A stretch of DNA of 10,302 bases from an uncultured Megasphaera sp. GTDB lineage: Bacteria > Bacillota > Negativicutes > Veillonellales > Megasphaeraceae. Shown here one piece after another: positions 1 to 7,251 of this stretch. The first letter of the stretch is position 1. Every line of letters begins with the position of its first letter. Below the pieces are notes generated by a model, which had not been told where the DNA came from, searched no databases, and worked only from the letters and a program-made list of their open reading frames with translations. The stretch is from NCBI GenBank assembly GCA_900548635.1, contig URLP01000056.1:1-10302 (forward strand). The letters run 5' to 3'. The translations under genes were made by a program, and so were the position numbers.

Positions 1-22
1 CGCCGATTATGGCGGCCCCTAC
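1..22. repeat. Partial GC-rich dispersed palindrome, copy 1
   Basis: The left edge of the window holds the right part of a GC palindrome, GATTAT flanked by CGCC and GGCG and ending in GGCCCCTAC. Copies at 7171-7204 and 10121-10153 end in the same way, in CGCCCCTAC. The left arm is cut off by the window edge. The arm sequence differs from copy 2 (GGCGGCCCC against GGTCGCCCC). The resemblance is to REP-like extragenic palindromes, but no REP-associated transposase is in view. Confidence 0.55.
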
Positions 23-39
23 GCGGACTGCGGTCGTTT

Positions 40-88
40 CGACCTACGATGAACGACCTACGATGAACGACCTACGATGAACGTTTAC
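40..88. repeat. Heptanucleotide tandem array, copy A
   Basis: Six consecutive 7-mers alternate CGACCTA and CGATGAA, so the region is also three exact copies of a 14-bp unit. A degenerate seventh unit (CGTTTAC) runs up to the pepD stop codon at 92-94. The same CG-N4-A periodicity returns in the spacers near 7120, 7221, 8930 and 10230. This is the least diverged array in the window. It lies immediately 3' of pepD, and no hairpin with a T-run follows it. Confidence 0.8.
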
Positions 89-91
89 TAT

Positions 92-1546
92 TTACTTACT
101 AAGTTTACCCAAAGTCTTAGCTACGATGCGGGTCAGGAGGGCGACCGTATCGAGTTCGACGCTTTCGTCGGCGCTATGGATATCATGTGTCGTCGGGCCG
201 ACGGAGATGATGTCCAGTTTCGGATTCATGGAGAAGAAGTAGCCCGTTTCCAGACCGCCGTGCATGGCTTCGACGCGGGCTTCTTTGCCGGCTTCTTCTT
301 TGTAAACTTCTGCGACGAGAGGTACGAGTTTGCTGTGCGGATTTTCCGTCCAGGCCGGTTCCGGCGTGGCCAGTTCGACGGCGCAGCCTGTCAATTCAGC
401 GTAAACGGGCAGGACGGCCATGAATTCACGCAGGCGGGCGTCCGCCGAAGCGCGCGGGAAGTACTGGATGGCAACGGCATCGTCTTCTGTGCGGATCGTA
501 CCGATATTGGCCGACAGGTCCGGCAGTTTCGGCAGGAGCTGGTTCATGGCAAAGACGCCGCAGTGGAGGATGTTGAGCAGGCTGACAATGGCTTTCGTAT
601 CTTCTGCGGAGAAGGTCTTCGCCGGTACAGCCGCACTTTCAACGAGGAAATGGGCGTTCTTTTCAACTTCACCGTAAACTTCGGCGATTTCCGCCTGTTC
701 TTCACCGACGGCTTTCTTGATCGTTTCCGCAGCGTTTACATCGTCCGTGACGATAACAGCCGACGCTGCCGACGGAATGGCATTGGCAGCGACGCCGCCG
801 TCAATGGAAGCAAGCGTGTAGTTTACACCGGCCTGCGCGATGCGGCGCAGGGCCAGGGAAAGCGCTTTGATGGCATTGCTCTTGCCGTCGTTGATGGTTT
901 CGCCGGAATGGCCGCCGGCAAAGTCTTTCGCCGTAATGGTAAAGGCCTGTTTACCTTTCGTTTCCTGCCAATGGAGAGAACGCGTGAAGTGCGTATGGAC
1001 GCTGCCGGCCGAACCGACGCAGAGGACGTCCATATATTCCGAATCGCAGTTGATGATGTACTGGACATCCTGGACGTATTTCGGGTCGAGATGAGTAGCG
1101 CCGGTCATGCCTGTTTCTTCATCGACCGTAAAGATGAGGCGCAGCGGACCGTGCTGGATATCCTGCTGGATGAGATAGAGCGAAAGGGCTACGGCAATGC
1201 CATCATCAGCACCGAGGCTCGTGCCGTCAGCGCGCAGGATATTGCCTTCGCGGACGAGTTTGATTTCGCTGGTCAGGGGATCGAAGTCGACACCGGGTTT
1301 CGCAACGCAGACCATGTCCATGTGGCCCTGGAGGACCGTCAGGGGCCAGTCTTCGCAGCCCTTACTGGCCGGTACATTGGCGATGACGTTGTAGACTTCG
1401 TCCTGAGTAACGTCGGCAACGCCCAGTTCGTGCAGGCGGCTGACGATGTAGTCGCTGACGCCTTTTTCATGATGGGACGGACGCGGATGCTTAGCCAGCC
1501 CTTTAAATTCATTCAAGATACCTTCAATGATTTCATTATCGTTCAT
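92..1546 (-). CDS. pepD: Aminoacyl-histidine dipeptidase PepD (M20 metallopeptidase)
   Basis: Cytosolic dinuclear-zinc dipeptidase of family M20 that hydrolyses Xaa-His and other dipeptides. The 484-aa product matches the usual PepD length (E. coli about 485). All expected active-site residues are visible in order: H75 and D77 in GHMDM, D114 in LGADDG, the E143-E144 pair in VDEETG, D168 in NCDSE, the lid-domain GGHSG with H213, and H457 in DIHSADE. By family knowledge H75, D114, E144, D168 and H457 bind metal, and D77 and E143 act in catalysis. The start was chosen at 1546 because AAGGGGAG lies 6 nt upstream. A longer reading to 1816 would add 90 residues that run through the promoter and look like translated AT-rich spacer. 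The gene diverges from the oligopeptide transporter, consistent with breakdown of imported peptides. Confidence 0.95.
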   Translation of the reverse strand: MNDNEIIEGILNEFKGLAKHPRPSHHEKGVSDYIVSRLHELGVADVTQDEVYNVIANVPASKGCEDWPLTVLQGHMDMVCVAKPGVDFDPLTSEIKLVREGNILRADGTSLGADDGIAVALSLYLIQQDIQHGPLRLIFTVDEETGMTGATHLDPKYVQDVQYIINCDSEYMDVLCVGSAGSVHTHFTRSLHWQETKGKQAFTITAKDFAGGHSGETINDGKSNAIKALSLALRRIAQAGVNYTLASIDGGVAANAIPSAASAVIVTDDVNAAETIKKAVGEEQAEIAEVYGEVEKNAHFLVESAAVPAKTFSAEDTKAIVSLLNILHCGVFAMNQLLPKLPDLSANIGTIRTEDDAVAIQYFPRASADARLREFMAVLPVYAELTGCAVELATPEPAWTENPHSKLVPLVAEVYKEEAGKEARVEAMHGGLETGYFFSMNPKLDIISVGPTTHDIHSADESVELDTVALLTRIVAKTLGKLSK

Positions 1547-1606
1547 AAATAACTCCCCTTTCAAAAGGTATGCTATGTATAGCCAACTTAATCGTTTTGC
1601 TTTTCT

Positions 1607-1615
1607 ATTATACCA
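1607..1615 (-). promoter_or_regulatory. Extended -10 promoter for pepD
   Basis: On the minus strand TGG directly precedes a perfect TATAAT, forming a TGN-TATAAT extended -10 box about 60 bp upstream of the pepD ATG. No good -35 hexamer lies 16-18 bp further upstream, which is typical of extended -10 promoters. A second TATAAT occurs further upstream, near 1676-1681, and could be an alternative. Confidence 0.55.
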
Positions 1616-1715
1616 CGGCCGTAAAAGCAAGGCTATTATTTCCCAGCTGCATACTTTTACTTGCGAAAAAGTAATTATACAAGAGTATTTCCGCGTCCAG
1701 TGTACAAATTGATAT

Positions 1716-1744
1716 ATGACGAATGAGAAAAAATTGAGTATAAT
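1716..1744 (+). promoter_or_regulatory. Putative promoter of the OPT transporter
   Basis: A perfect TATAAT at 1739-1744 lies 17 bp downstream of ATGACG (1716-1721), which matches four of six -35 consensus positions. An overlapping second TATAAT occurs at 1744-1749. The leader from here to the ATG would be about 55 nt. Confidence 0.5.
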
Positions 1745-1757
1745 ATAATTATCAGTG

Positions 1758-1780
1758 AAGTAGTACGTTTTAGTACACTT
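1758..1780 (+). promoter_or_regulatory. Repeat in the OPT leader (possible operator)
   Basis: Between the -10 box and the ribosome site, TAGTACGTTT is followed directly by TAGTACACTT, a 10-bp period. The same bases can be read as an interrupted inverted repeat, AAGTAGTAC against GTACACTT with one bulged base. The position, just after the likely transcription start, suits a repressor site. No regulator is identified. Confidence 0.3.
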
Positions 1781-1804
1781 AATTTTTATTTGGGAGGTTT
1801 TCTT

Positions 1805-3895
1805 ATGAAACCACAATCAAACCTGACTGTGAACTACCCAAGTATGCCGGAATTAACGGCCCGCGGCATGATCCTCGGCGCCCTGATTACCGTCATCTTC
1901 ACGGCATCCAACGTATACCTGGGCTTAAAAGTCGGCTTGACGTTCTCGTCGTCCATTCCGGCTGCAGTCATCTCCATGGCAATCCTGCGCATGTTCAAGC
2001 ATTCCAACATCCTGGAAAACAACATGGTACAGACGCAGGCATCTGCTGCCGGCACCTTATCTGCAATCATCTTCATCCTGCCGGGTCTCTTAATGCTCGG
2101 CTACTGGCAGGGATTCCCCTTCTGGCAGACGCTGCTGCTCTGCGCCTGCGGCGGTTCCCTCGGCGTCCTCTTCACGATTCCGCTGCGCCGGGCCATGGTC
2201 GTCAACAGCGACCTGCCCTATCCGGAAGGCCGGGCAGCTGCTGAAATCCTGAAAGTCGGCAGTGAAATCCGCCGCGAAGAAGCTGCCGGTGAAGACACGA
2301 GCAAAAAGGAAACAGGCATGAAAGACATCGTCGGCGGCACAGCCCTGGCCGGCATCTTCAGCCTCTGTGCCAACGGCTTCCATGTCGTCTCTTCGGAATT
2401 CAGCTACTGGATCCACCTCGGCAAAGCGGTCACGCAGATCCCGCTGGGCTTCTCGACGGCCCTCCTCGGCGCAGGCTACCTGATCGGCATCGCCAGCGGC
2501 ATGGCTATCCTCGTCGGCACGCTCCTCGCCTGGTACGTCTTCGTACCGTATCTGACGACGGTCCTCTCGCCGGCTGACGGCCAGACAGCTGCGGCTTTCG
2601 CCAAAGCCATCTGGGCGCAGAAAGTCCGCTTCATCGGTGCCGGCTGTATCGGTATCGCCGCTATCTGGACTTTGATCCGCCTGGCCAAACCGGTCGTCGA
2701 CGGCATCAAGATGTCCATCAGTGCCCTGCGCGCCAATGATACAGAAGAAAAGAGAGAACTCCATCATACGGATATCGACATGAGCCCGAAATCGGTCGGC
2801 CTCGTCTTCCTGGCCATCCTCATCGGCCTCTTCATCACCTTCTATGCCTTCGTCAGCAACGCCGGCCTCTCCATGTCGGTGACCATCATGTTCATCGTCG
2901 TCGGCATCCTCGTTGCCATCCTCATGGGCTTCTTCGTCGCCGCTGCCTGCGGCTACATGGCCGGCCTCATCGGTACGTCGGCCAGCCCGATTTCCGGTAT
3001 CGGCATCCTGGGCATCATCGTTTCGTCCCTGGTCGTCCTCGGTATCGGTTCTTCTGCCGGTGTCTTCGCTACCATGGAAGGTACGCAGTTCGCTACGGCC
3101 TTTGCGATCTTCATCACCAGCGTCATCGTCAGCATCGCTTCGATTTCCAACGATAACCTGCAGGACTTGAAGACAGGCTACATCGTCGGTGCTACACCGT
3201 GGAAGCAGCAGGTCGCCCTCATCCTGGGCTCGATCATCGGCTCTTTCGCCATCGCACCGGTCCTCAACCTGCTCTATCAGGCCTACGGCTTCACGGGCGC
3301 CCTGCCGCGTGCCGGCATGGATCCGACCCAGGCCCTGGCAGCTCCGCAGGCAACCCTGATGACTACAATCGCTCAGGGCATCTTCAGTGCCAGCCTTGAC
3401 TGGAACTACATCCTCTTCGGCGTCGCCGTCGGCGTCGTCGCCATCATCGTCGACCTTCTCCTGACGAAAAATACGAAATCCCTGGCCCTGCCGCCGCTGG
3501 CTGTCGGCATGGGCATTTACCTGCCGCCGACACTGGAAATTCCTCTGGTCATCGGCTCTGTCATGGGCTATTTCGTCCACAGATCCCTGAAAGCCCGCGC
3601 CGCCCGCCGCAGCCCGGGTCACGAAGACGAAGATGTCGAAGCCTGCAATCACCGCGGCGTCCTCTTCGCTTCCGGTCTGATTGTCGGTGAAAGCCTGATG
3701 GGCGTCATCATCGCCCTCCTGATCGTCGTCTCCGTCACTTCCGGCGGCAGCGAAAATCCGCTGGCCCTGGTCGGCAAAGACTTCCAGTCGACGGCGGACA
3801 TTATCGGCCTGCTCTGCTTCATCGCCATGATTGTTATCTTCATCCGTCACATCATGATCACGAAATTCTCGCCTGAAGACAGCAGCAATAAATAA
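1805..3895 (+). CDS. OPT-family oligopeptide transporter
   Basis: A 696-aa polytopic inner-membrane protein of the OPT (oligopeptide transporter) superfamily, a secondary carrier that takes up small peptides, usually with protons. Recognisable family segments are the N-terminal ELTARGM...ASNVYLGLKVGLTFSSSIPAAVI (residues 16-56), ENNMVQTQASAAGTL (71-85), LPYPEGRAAAEIL (137-149) and GLIGTSASPISGIGI (387-401). Hydrophobic stretches alternate along the whole length. Two charged cytosolic-type loops stand out, at about 154-174 and 308-328, plus an Arg-rich stretch near 597-605. The start at 1805 is set by GGGAGG 7 nt upstream; an earlier in-frame TTG at 1790 would precede that site. The gene is divergent from pepD, so import and hydrolysis of peptides are plausibly linked. 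Substrate size cannot be read from the sequence, and some OPT members carry metal chelates. Confidence 0.93.
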   Translation: MKPQSNLTVNYPSMPELTARGMILGALITVIFTASNVYLGLKVGLTFSSSIPAAVISMAILRMFKHSNILENNMVQTQASAAGTLSAIIFILPGLLMLGYWQGFPFWQTLLLCACGGSLGVLFTIPLRRAMVVNSDLPYPEGRAAAEILKVGSEIRREEAAGEDTSKKETGMKDIVGGTALAGIFSLCANGFHVVSSEFSYWIHLGKAVTQIPLGFSTALLGAGYLIGIASGMAILVGTLLAWYVFVPYLTTVLSPADGQTAAAFAKAIWAQKVRFIGAGCIGIAAIWTLIRLAKPVVDGIKMSISALRANDTEEKRELHHTDIDMSPKSVGLVFLAILIGLFITFYAFVSNAGLSMSVTIMFIVVGILVAILMGFFVAAACGYMAGLIGTSASPISGIGILGIIVSSLVVLGIGSSAGVFATMEGTQFATAFAIFITSVIVSIASISNDNLQDLKTGYIVGATPWKQQVALILGSIIGSFAIAPVLNLLYQAYGFTGALPRAGMDPTQALAAPQATLMTTIAQGIFSASLDWNYILFGVAVGVVAIIVDLLLTKNTKSLALPPLAVGMGIYLPPTLEIPLVIGSVMGYFVHRSLKARAARRSPGHEDEDVEACNHRGVLFASGLIVGESLMGVIIALLIVVSVTSGGSENPLALVGKDFQSTADIIGLLCFIAMIVIFIRHIMITKFSPEDSSNK

Positions 3896-3914
3896 ACAAA
3901 ATGTTAGCTAGATT

Positions 3915-3934
3915 AAAATTTCATTAGAAATTTT
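3915..3934 (+). other. AT-rich hairpin after the OPT gene
   Basis: AAAATTTC and GAAATTTT form a perfect 8-bp inverted repeat around a 4-nt loop, 20 bp past the OPT stop codon. It is too AT-rich to be a strong intrinsic terminator but could protect the 3' end of the mRNA. Confidence 0.35.
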
Positions 3935-3941
3935 GCTAAAA

Positions 3942-3971
3942 TTCGACAAAAGTCCTCATCCACGATACAAT
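3942..3971 (+). promoter_or_regulatory. Possible promoter of the LarA-like gene
   Basis: TTCGAC at 3942-3947 and TACAAT at 3966-3971 are spaced by 18 bp and lie upstream of the LarA-like start. The -10 box falls in the loop of the large inverted repeat at 3948-3990, so that repeat could act as an operator as well as an RNA hairpin. The assignment is weak. Confidence 0.3.
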
Positions 3972-3990
3972 AGTCGTGATGAGGACTTTT
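3948..3990 (+). terminator. Long hairpin between OPT and LarA-like genes
   Basis: The left arm (3948-3965) and right arm (3974-3990) pair over 17 bp with one bulged C, around an 8-nt loop. The right arm ends in ACTTTT. It most likely terminates OPT transcription. The T-tract is short, and the structure sits only 15 bp before the ribosome site of the next gene, so an attenuator or operator role is also possible. Confidence 0.6.
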
Positions 3991-4005
3991 GCTTTGTATA
4001 TTTAA

Positions 4006-4011
4006 AGGAGG
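4006..4011 (+). promoter_or_regulatory. Ribosome binding site that selects a TTG start
   Basis: A perfect AGGAGG lies 8 nt before TTG at 4020. No ATG or GTG in this frame lies at a suitable distance, so this site decides the start of the LarA-like protein. The upstream in-frame extension runs through the hairpin and is rejected. Confidence 0.8.
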
Positions 4012-4019
4012 TCTTACTT

Positions 4020-5318
4020 TTGTTTTTTCCCAAACTCGATAAAAAATCCCTGACCGACGGCATCGTCCTGCCGCAGATGGTCAAAGTCCATCAGACGTTT
4101 CCCAACCACGATCTCAAGGATCCCGTAGCCAGCCTGAAACAGCAGCTGGCCGCCGTCGACGAAAAAACCGTCGCTTCTCTTCCAGGCAAGCGCATCGGCA
4201 TTACCGCCGGCAGCCGCGGCCTGCCGCACTACAAGGAAATCATGAAGGCCCTCTGCGACCAGCTCAAAGACTGGGGTGCCAAGCCTTTCGTCTTTCCGGC
4301 CATGGGCAGCCACGCCGGCGCGACGGCAGAAGGCCAGAAAGAACACCTGGCCCAGTTCGGCATCAATGAAGAATACCTCGGCGTCCCCGTCCTCTCGACG
4401 ATGGATGTCGTCGAAGTCGCGACCCTGGACGACGGTTTCCCCGTGTACTGCGACAAAAATGCCTATGAAGCCGACGGCATCATCCTCTTCAACAAAATCA
4501 AGCCGCATACGCATTTTAAATACAAACACGAATCAGGCCTCTTGAAGATGATCTGCATCGGCGTAGGCAAACACAAAGGCGCCGCCACCTTCCACGCCTG
4601 GGGCTATGACAACTTCGGGCCCAATCTTGTCCGCGTCTCAGAAGCTTTCCTGCAGCATGTAAACGTCGTTTTCTCCGTCGGCATGGTCCAGACGCCGAGC
4701 GACGATATCGCCTGCCTGGAAGTCATACCGACGGATAAATTCTTTGAACGCGACGCCGCCCTGCAGGCCCGGGCCAAAGAAGAAATGCCGCGCCTCAAGC
4801 TGCCCCGCATCGACGTCTTGATCATCGATGAAATCGGCAAGGAAATCAGCGGTACCGGTATGGACCCGAATATCACGGGACGGACGGAACGCTACAGCCA
4901 GGAAGGCGCTTTCCGTGCCTTAGCACCGTATATCGAACGCATCGTCCTCCTCGATATTACAGAAGCGTCCCACGGCAACGGCGCCGGCTGCGGCACAGCA
5001 GACATCGTCAGCTACCGCTTCGTCAATAAACTCGATTTCGCTTCCGTTTACACGAACTGCCTGACCGCCAAAGCTTTCCGCATGGCCTGCCTGCCCCTCT
5101 ATGCCAACAGCGACAAAGATGCCATCGAAATGGCCATGGCCCACGCCTTCTTAAAAGACCCGAGCCAGGCCAAGGTCGTACGCATCAAGAACACGCTGAA
5201 GCTGGAAGATATCGAATGCTCTGTCTCGTGCCTGCCGGACATCGAAGGCCGCGACGATATGCAGGTGACCTCCCAGCCGTTTACCTGGACGTTTAACGAA
5301 GAAGACAACCTCTGGTAA
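4020..5318 (+). CDS. LarA-like protein (Lar_N/DUF2088 family)
   Basis: A 432-aa cytosolic protein, about the length of the nickel-pincer lactate racemase LarA (about 424 aa). LarA-type landmarks appear in the right order: ITAGSRG (61-67), a GSHAG segment with H98, KPHTHF with H163 and H165, GLLKM with K176, and GKHKG with H185. In LarA the corresponding region supplies His and Lys residues for the nickel-pincer cofactor and the substrate. The match is by motif and spacing only, and some intervals differ from LarA. Family knowledge: LarA homologues include lactate and malate racemases and 2-epimerases of other hydroxyacids, so the substrate here is open. No larB, larC or larE cofactor genes lie in this window. 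The segment around 271-288, EIGKEISGTGMDPNITGR, is a distinctive conserved-looking block. The TTG start is supported by the AGGAGG site. The gene converges on the tannase-like gene. Confidence 0.78.
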   Translation: MFFPKLDKKSLTDGIVLPQMVKVHQTFPNHDLKDPVASLKQQLAAVDEKTVASLPGKRIGITAGSRGLPHYKEIMKALCDQLKDWGAKPFVFPAMGSHAGATAEGQKEHLAQFGINEEYLGVPVLSTMDVVEVATLDDGFPVYCDKNAYEADGIILFNKIKPHTHFKYKHESGLLKMICIGVGKHKGAATFHAWGYDNFGPNLVRVSEAFLQHVNVVFSVGMVQTPSDDIACLEVIPTDKFFERDAALQARAKEEMPRLKLPRIDVLIIDEIGKEISGTGMDPNITGRTERYSQEGAFRALAPYIERIVLLDITEASHGNGAGCGTADIVSYRFVNKLDFASVYTNCLTAKAFRMACLPLYANSDKDAIEMAMAHAFLKDPSQAKVVRIKNTLKLEDIECSVSCLPDIEGRDDMQVTSQPFTWTFNEEDNLW

Positions 5319-5321
5319 ACT

Positions 5322-6986
5322 TTACTTATGGCCGACTTCGTCCATCCATTGGAAGAGTTCTGTCAGGTCATAATCGCCGCCGTGACCTTGTCCCCAGGGA
5401 GAGGCAAAGTCGACGTCATAACCGGCCTGCTGCAGCTTAAGAGCAACGACAGCCGGAACGGCGATAGTCGTATCGCGGTCGGCTTCACCGTGACGGATAC
5501 GCCAGTATTTCGCCGTGCGGACGCCGGATTTGCCGATATAGTTCAAGGGGTTCAAAAGTTTGACAATGCCTTTATCTGCCAACGTGGCTCCGGCCGTCAG
5601 GGAATGAGCTTCACCGTATTCTGTGAAGTGCTGCTTATCGACGGTGGCCGTGCCGAATTCCTGGTTTTCACCGGTACTCAGGTCGAGACCGTCAAAAGCC
5701 GGTGCGGCCTTGAGTCGGTTGACATCGGCAGCATAACCGGCCAGATCCATGTCCGTGACTTTGCCGTCTTGAATGGTCAGCCATTTCTTGTCGGACAAAT
5801 CCTTGCCGCTGTCGATGGCTTTCTGTGCGGACGCCATGTAAATCGATTTAATATAATCTGCGAAAGAGCCTTGGCCTTTTTCATCGAGGGTCAGGGCTTT
5901 TCCCTTTTTGTCAACGAGATGTAAACTATTGATATAAGCCGGATACATGGCTTTCAAGTCTTTCGAAGCCTGCTTCTGAACGGCTGTCATTTCCGTACCT
6001 GCCGTGGCTTCCGCCGGAGCATTGGCCGGACGGTTTGTGACAACACCGCCGGCTTTCGCTGCACCTTTAGCGTCTTTGCCCATCATCGCAGGCGGCATCA
6101 TGCCGCCCATTTTTCCCTGGTGATAGACGTCAACGCCGTTAAACATCCATTCATAAGCCATATCGGCATGGTCGAGATCCGTAATCGGGCAGTAGACGCT
6201 GGAAGCATAAATGTCATCGCGTTCGTCCGCAGCGCCGAGGGCCTGCAGATACGGTTCATAATCGCGGCTGTCGCCAGTCGCCCCGATGAGCGTCGACAGG
6301 GCGCCGCCGGCACTGGTCCCATTGGAAATGATCCGTTCCGTATTGCCCGGCAGCTTACCTGCGTTGTGGCGCAGATAACGGACGGCCGCCTTCATATCGA
6401 CGATGAGAGCCGGTGCCTTGCCAGTATAGGTTCCGTCTGCGGCCTGATTGGTACGGCCCCGGGCACCCGCCTCCGCGACGACATAGCCCTTGGACAGCGC
6501 GACGAGGGCCGCATTGGGACCGCCGCCGCTCATCCGATCCGTTTCAGAGGGCTGCCCGGCGGCACCGGGCATGTAGCCGCCGACTGTATTGGGCAGGAAA
6601 ATCGGCGCTGTCTTGGCCGTATAACCGTTGATGGTCTTGCCTTTAAAATAGCCTTCCGGAACGTAAATGTTCATCGACTGATACGTCGTATCGACGGGAT
6701 GGGCTACATAAACTCTGTTTTCATAAGCCCTGAAAGCAAACTTTTTGCCGTCGACAGTCATGGTCTTCTTTTCATATTTTGACGTGTCGAGATCAAGGCT
6801 GTACGTCTTCTGGGCTGTTGCCGTCCTGGCCGTGCCTGCTGTCTGAGACGTCTTCGCCTGCTGTGTCGCCGCAGCCACTGCCTGGACCGGAACGGCTGCT
6901 GTCGTATCAGCGGCCATGACCAGTCCGCCAGTCATCATCAAAAAGAGCGCTGCTGCGCACATCTTATTCGTACTACTCATCTTCAT
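5322..6986 (-). CDS. Secreted tannase/feruloyl-esterase-like alpha/beta hydrolase (subtype B tannase-like)
   Basis: A 554-aa exported serine esterase. Residues 1-25 form a signal peptide (K2, K8, hydrophobic core about 10-24, likely cleavage after A25 or A26). An Ala/Thr/Gln-rich linker follows to about residue 60. The catalytic domain has the nucleophile motif GTSAGG with S225, then RHGEADRD with D503 or D505, and WGQGHGG with H535. The order and spacing fit the Ser-Asp-His triad of Lactobacillus plantarum-type tannase, which cleaves galloyl esters of gallotannins. A Met/Gly/Ala/Pro-rich stretch at about 290-335 looks like an inserted flexible loop in the lid region. The start at 6986 was chosen over M3 because AGGTGA lies close upstream. 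In a diderm cell the product would be periplasmic or further exported. The substrate could be another aromatic ester. Confidence 0.82.
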   Translation of the reverse strand: MKMSSTNKMCAAALFLMMTGGLVMAADTTAAVPVQAVAAATQQAKTSQTAGTARTATAQKTYSLDLDTSKYEKKTMTVDGKKFAFRAYENRVYVAHPVDTTYQSMNIYVPEGYFKGKTINGYTAKTAPIFLPNTVGGYMPGAAGQPSETDRMSGGGPNAALVALSKGYVVAEAGARGRTNQAADGTYTGKAPALIVDMKAAVRYLRHNAGKLPGNTERIISNGTSAGGALSTLIGATGDSRDYEPYLQALGAADERDDIYASSVYCPITDLDHADMAYEWMFNGVDVYHQGKMGGMMPPAMMGKDAKGAAKAGGVVTNRPANAPAEATAGTEMTAVQKQASKDLKAMYPAYINSLHLVDKKGKALTLDEKGQGSFADYIKSIYMASAQKAIDSGKDLSDKKWLTIQDGKVTDMDLAGYAADVNRLKAAPAFDGLDLSTGENQEFGTATVDKQHFTEYGEAHSLTAGATLADKGIVKLLNPLNYIGKSGVRTAKYWRIRHGEADRDTTIAVPAVVALKLQQAGYDVDFASPWGQGHGGDYDLTELFQWMDEVGHK

Positions 6987-7038
6987 GAAATCACCTGTCC
7001 TTAAATTGGTTTGAATTAAAACTATTGTTTTCTGCTTC

Positions 7039-7047
7039 AGTATAGCA
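7039..7047 (-). promoter_or_regulatory. Extended -10 promoter for the tannase-like gene
   Basis: On the minus strand TGC precedes TATACT, an extended -10 box about 53 bp upstream of the ATG. No clear -35 hexamer is present. The arrangement resembles that of pepD. Confidence 0.5.
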
Positions 7048-7082
7048 TAAAAATGTGACGGCCGTATTACAGGAATAAGTAA

Positions 7083-7118
7083 AAAAGGGGCTGTCGCATG
7101 AAGCGACGAGCCCCTTTT
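7083..7118 (-). terminator. Intrinsic terminator of the Rrf2-PAP2 operon
   Basis: A GC-rich hairpin read on the minus strand has AAAAGGGGCT paired with AGCCCCTTTT and an inner GTCGC/GCGAC stem around a small loop. Six T residues follow on the minus strand. It lies 134 bp past the PAP2 stop codon, with no gene between. It is homologous to the hairpin at 8961-8995. Confidence 0.8.
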
Positions 7119-7119
7119 G

Positions 7120-7133
7120 TGGTTCGTTTGACG
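7120..7133 (-). repeat. Two-unit heptad remnant
   Basis: On the minus strand CGTCAAA is followed by CGAACCA, which leads almost directly into the terminator hairpin at 7118. The placement relative to the hairpin is the same as at 8930-8995 and at 10264-10181 (minus strand). Confidence 0.5.
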
Positions 7134-7170
7134 AAATTCCTTACAACTACAAGAAACATCTATGTACAGA

Positions 7171-7204
7171 ATTCACGCGGGCGCCCGATTATGGTCGCCC
7201 CTAC
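7171..7204. repeat. GC-rich dispersed palindrome, copy 2
   Basis: The element begins ATTCACGCGGGCGCCC, continues GATTATGG and ends TCGCCCCTAC. GGGCG pairs with CGCCC around an imperfect centre. The first 16 bases and the last nine are shared with copy 3 at 10121-10153. Copy 1 at the left window edge shares the GATTATGG centre. Confidence 0.75.
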
Positions 7205-7220
7205 AAAAATCCCTCCGCCA

Positions 7221-7241
7221 CGGCAAACGGCAAACGATTTG
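7221..7241. repeat. Heptad array, copy B
   Basis: CGGCAAA occurs twice in tandem and is followed by CGATTTG, just beyond the 3' end of the PAP2 gene. It belongs to the CG-N4-A heptad family seen in the other spacers. Confidence 0.6.
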
Positions 7242-7251
7242 TAGTACATTT

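Noticed and set aside
40..88. Possible CRISPR array
   Set aside because: The repeats are 7 or 14 bp and directly abutting, with no spacers and no cas genes.
77..1552. 491-codon open frame on the plus strand, antisense to pepD
   Set aside because: It is a shadow of pepD. The opposite frame shows a complete M20 active site and a good ribosome site, while this translation has no recognisable domain and a biased, repetitive composition.
1571..1586. Short inverted repeat GCTAT-GTAT-AGC in the pepD leader
   Set aside because: The arms are only about 5 bp, within chance expectation for AT-rich DNA, and no RNA switch motif is recognisable.
1547..1816. 90-residue N-terminal extension of PepD
   Set aside because: It reads through the pepD extended -10 promoter and AT-rich spacer and even overlaps the OPT start. 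The ATG at 1546 has a strong ribosome site and gives the normal family length.
2090..3850. 586-codon open frame on the minus strand, antisense to the OPT gene
   Set aside because: Extremely rich in Asp, Glu, Arg and Ala, as expected from antisense of a hydrophobic C-ended-codon gene. No domain and no ribosome site.
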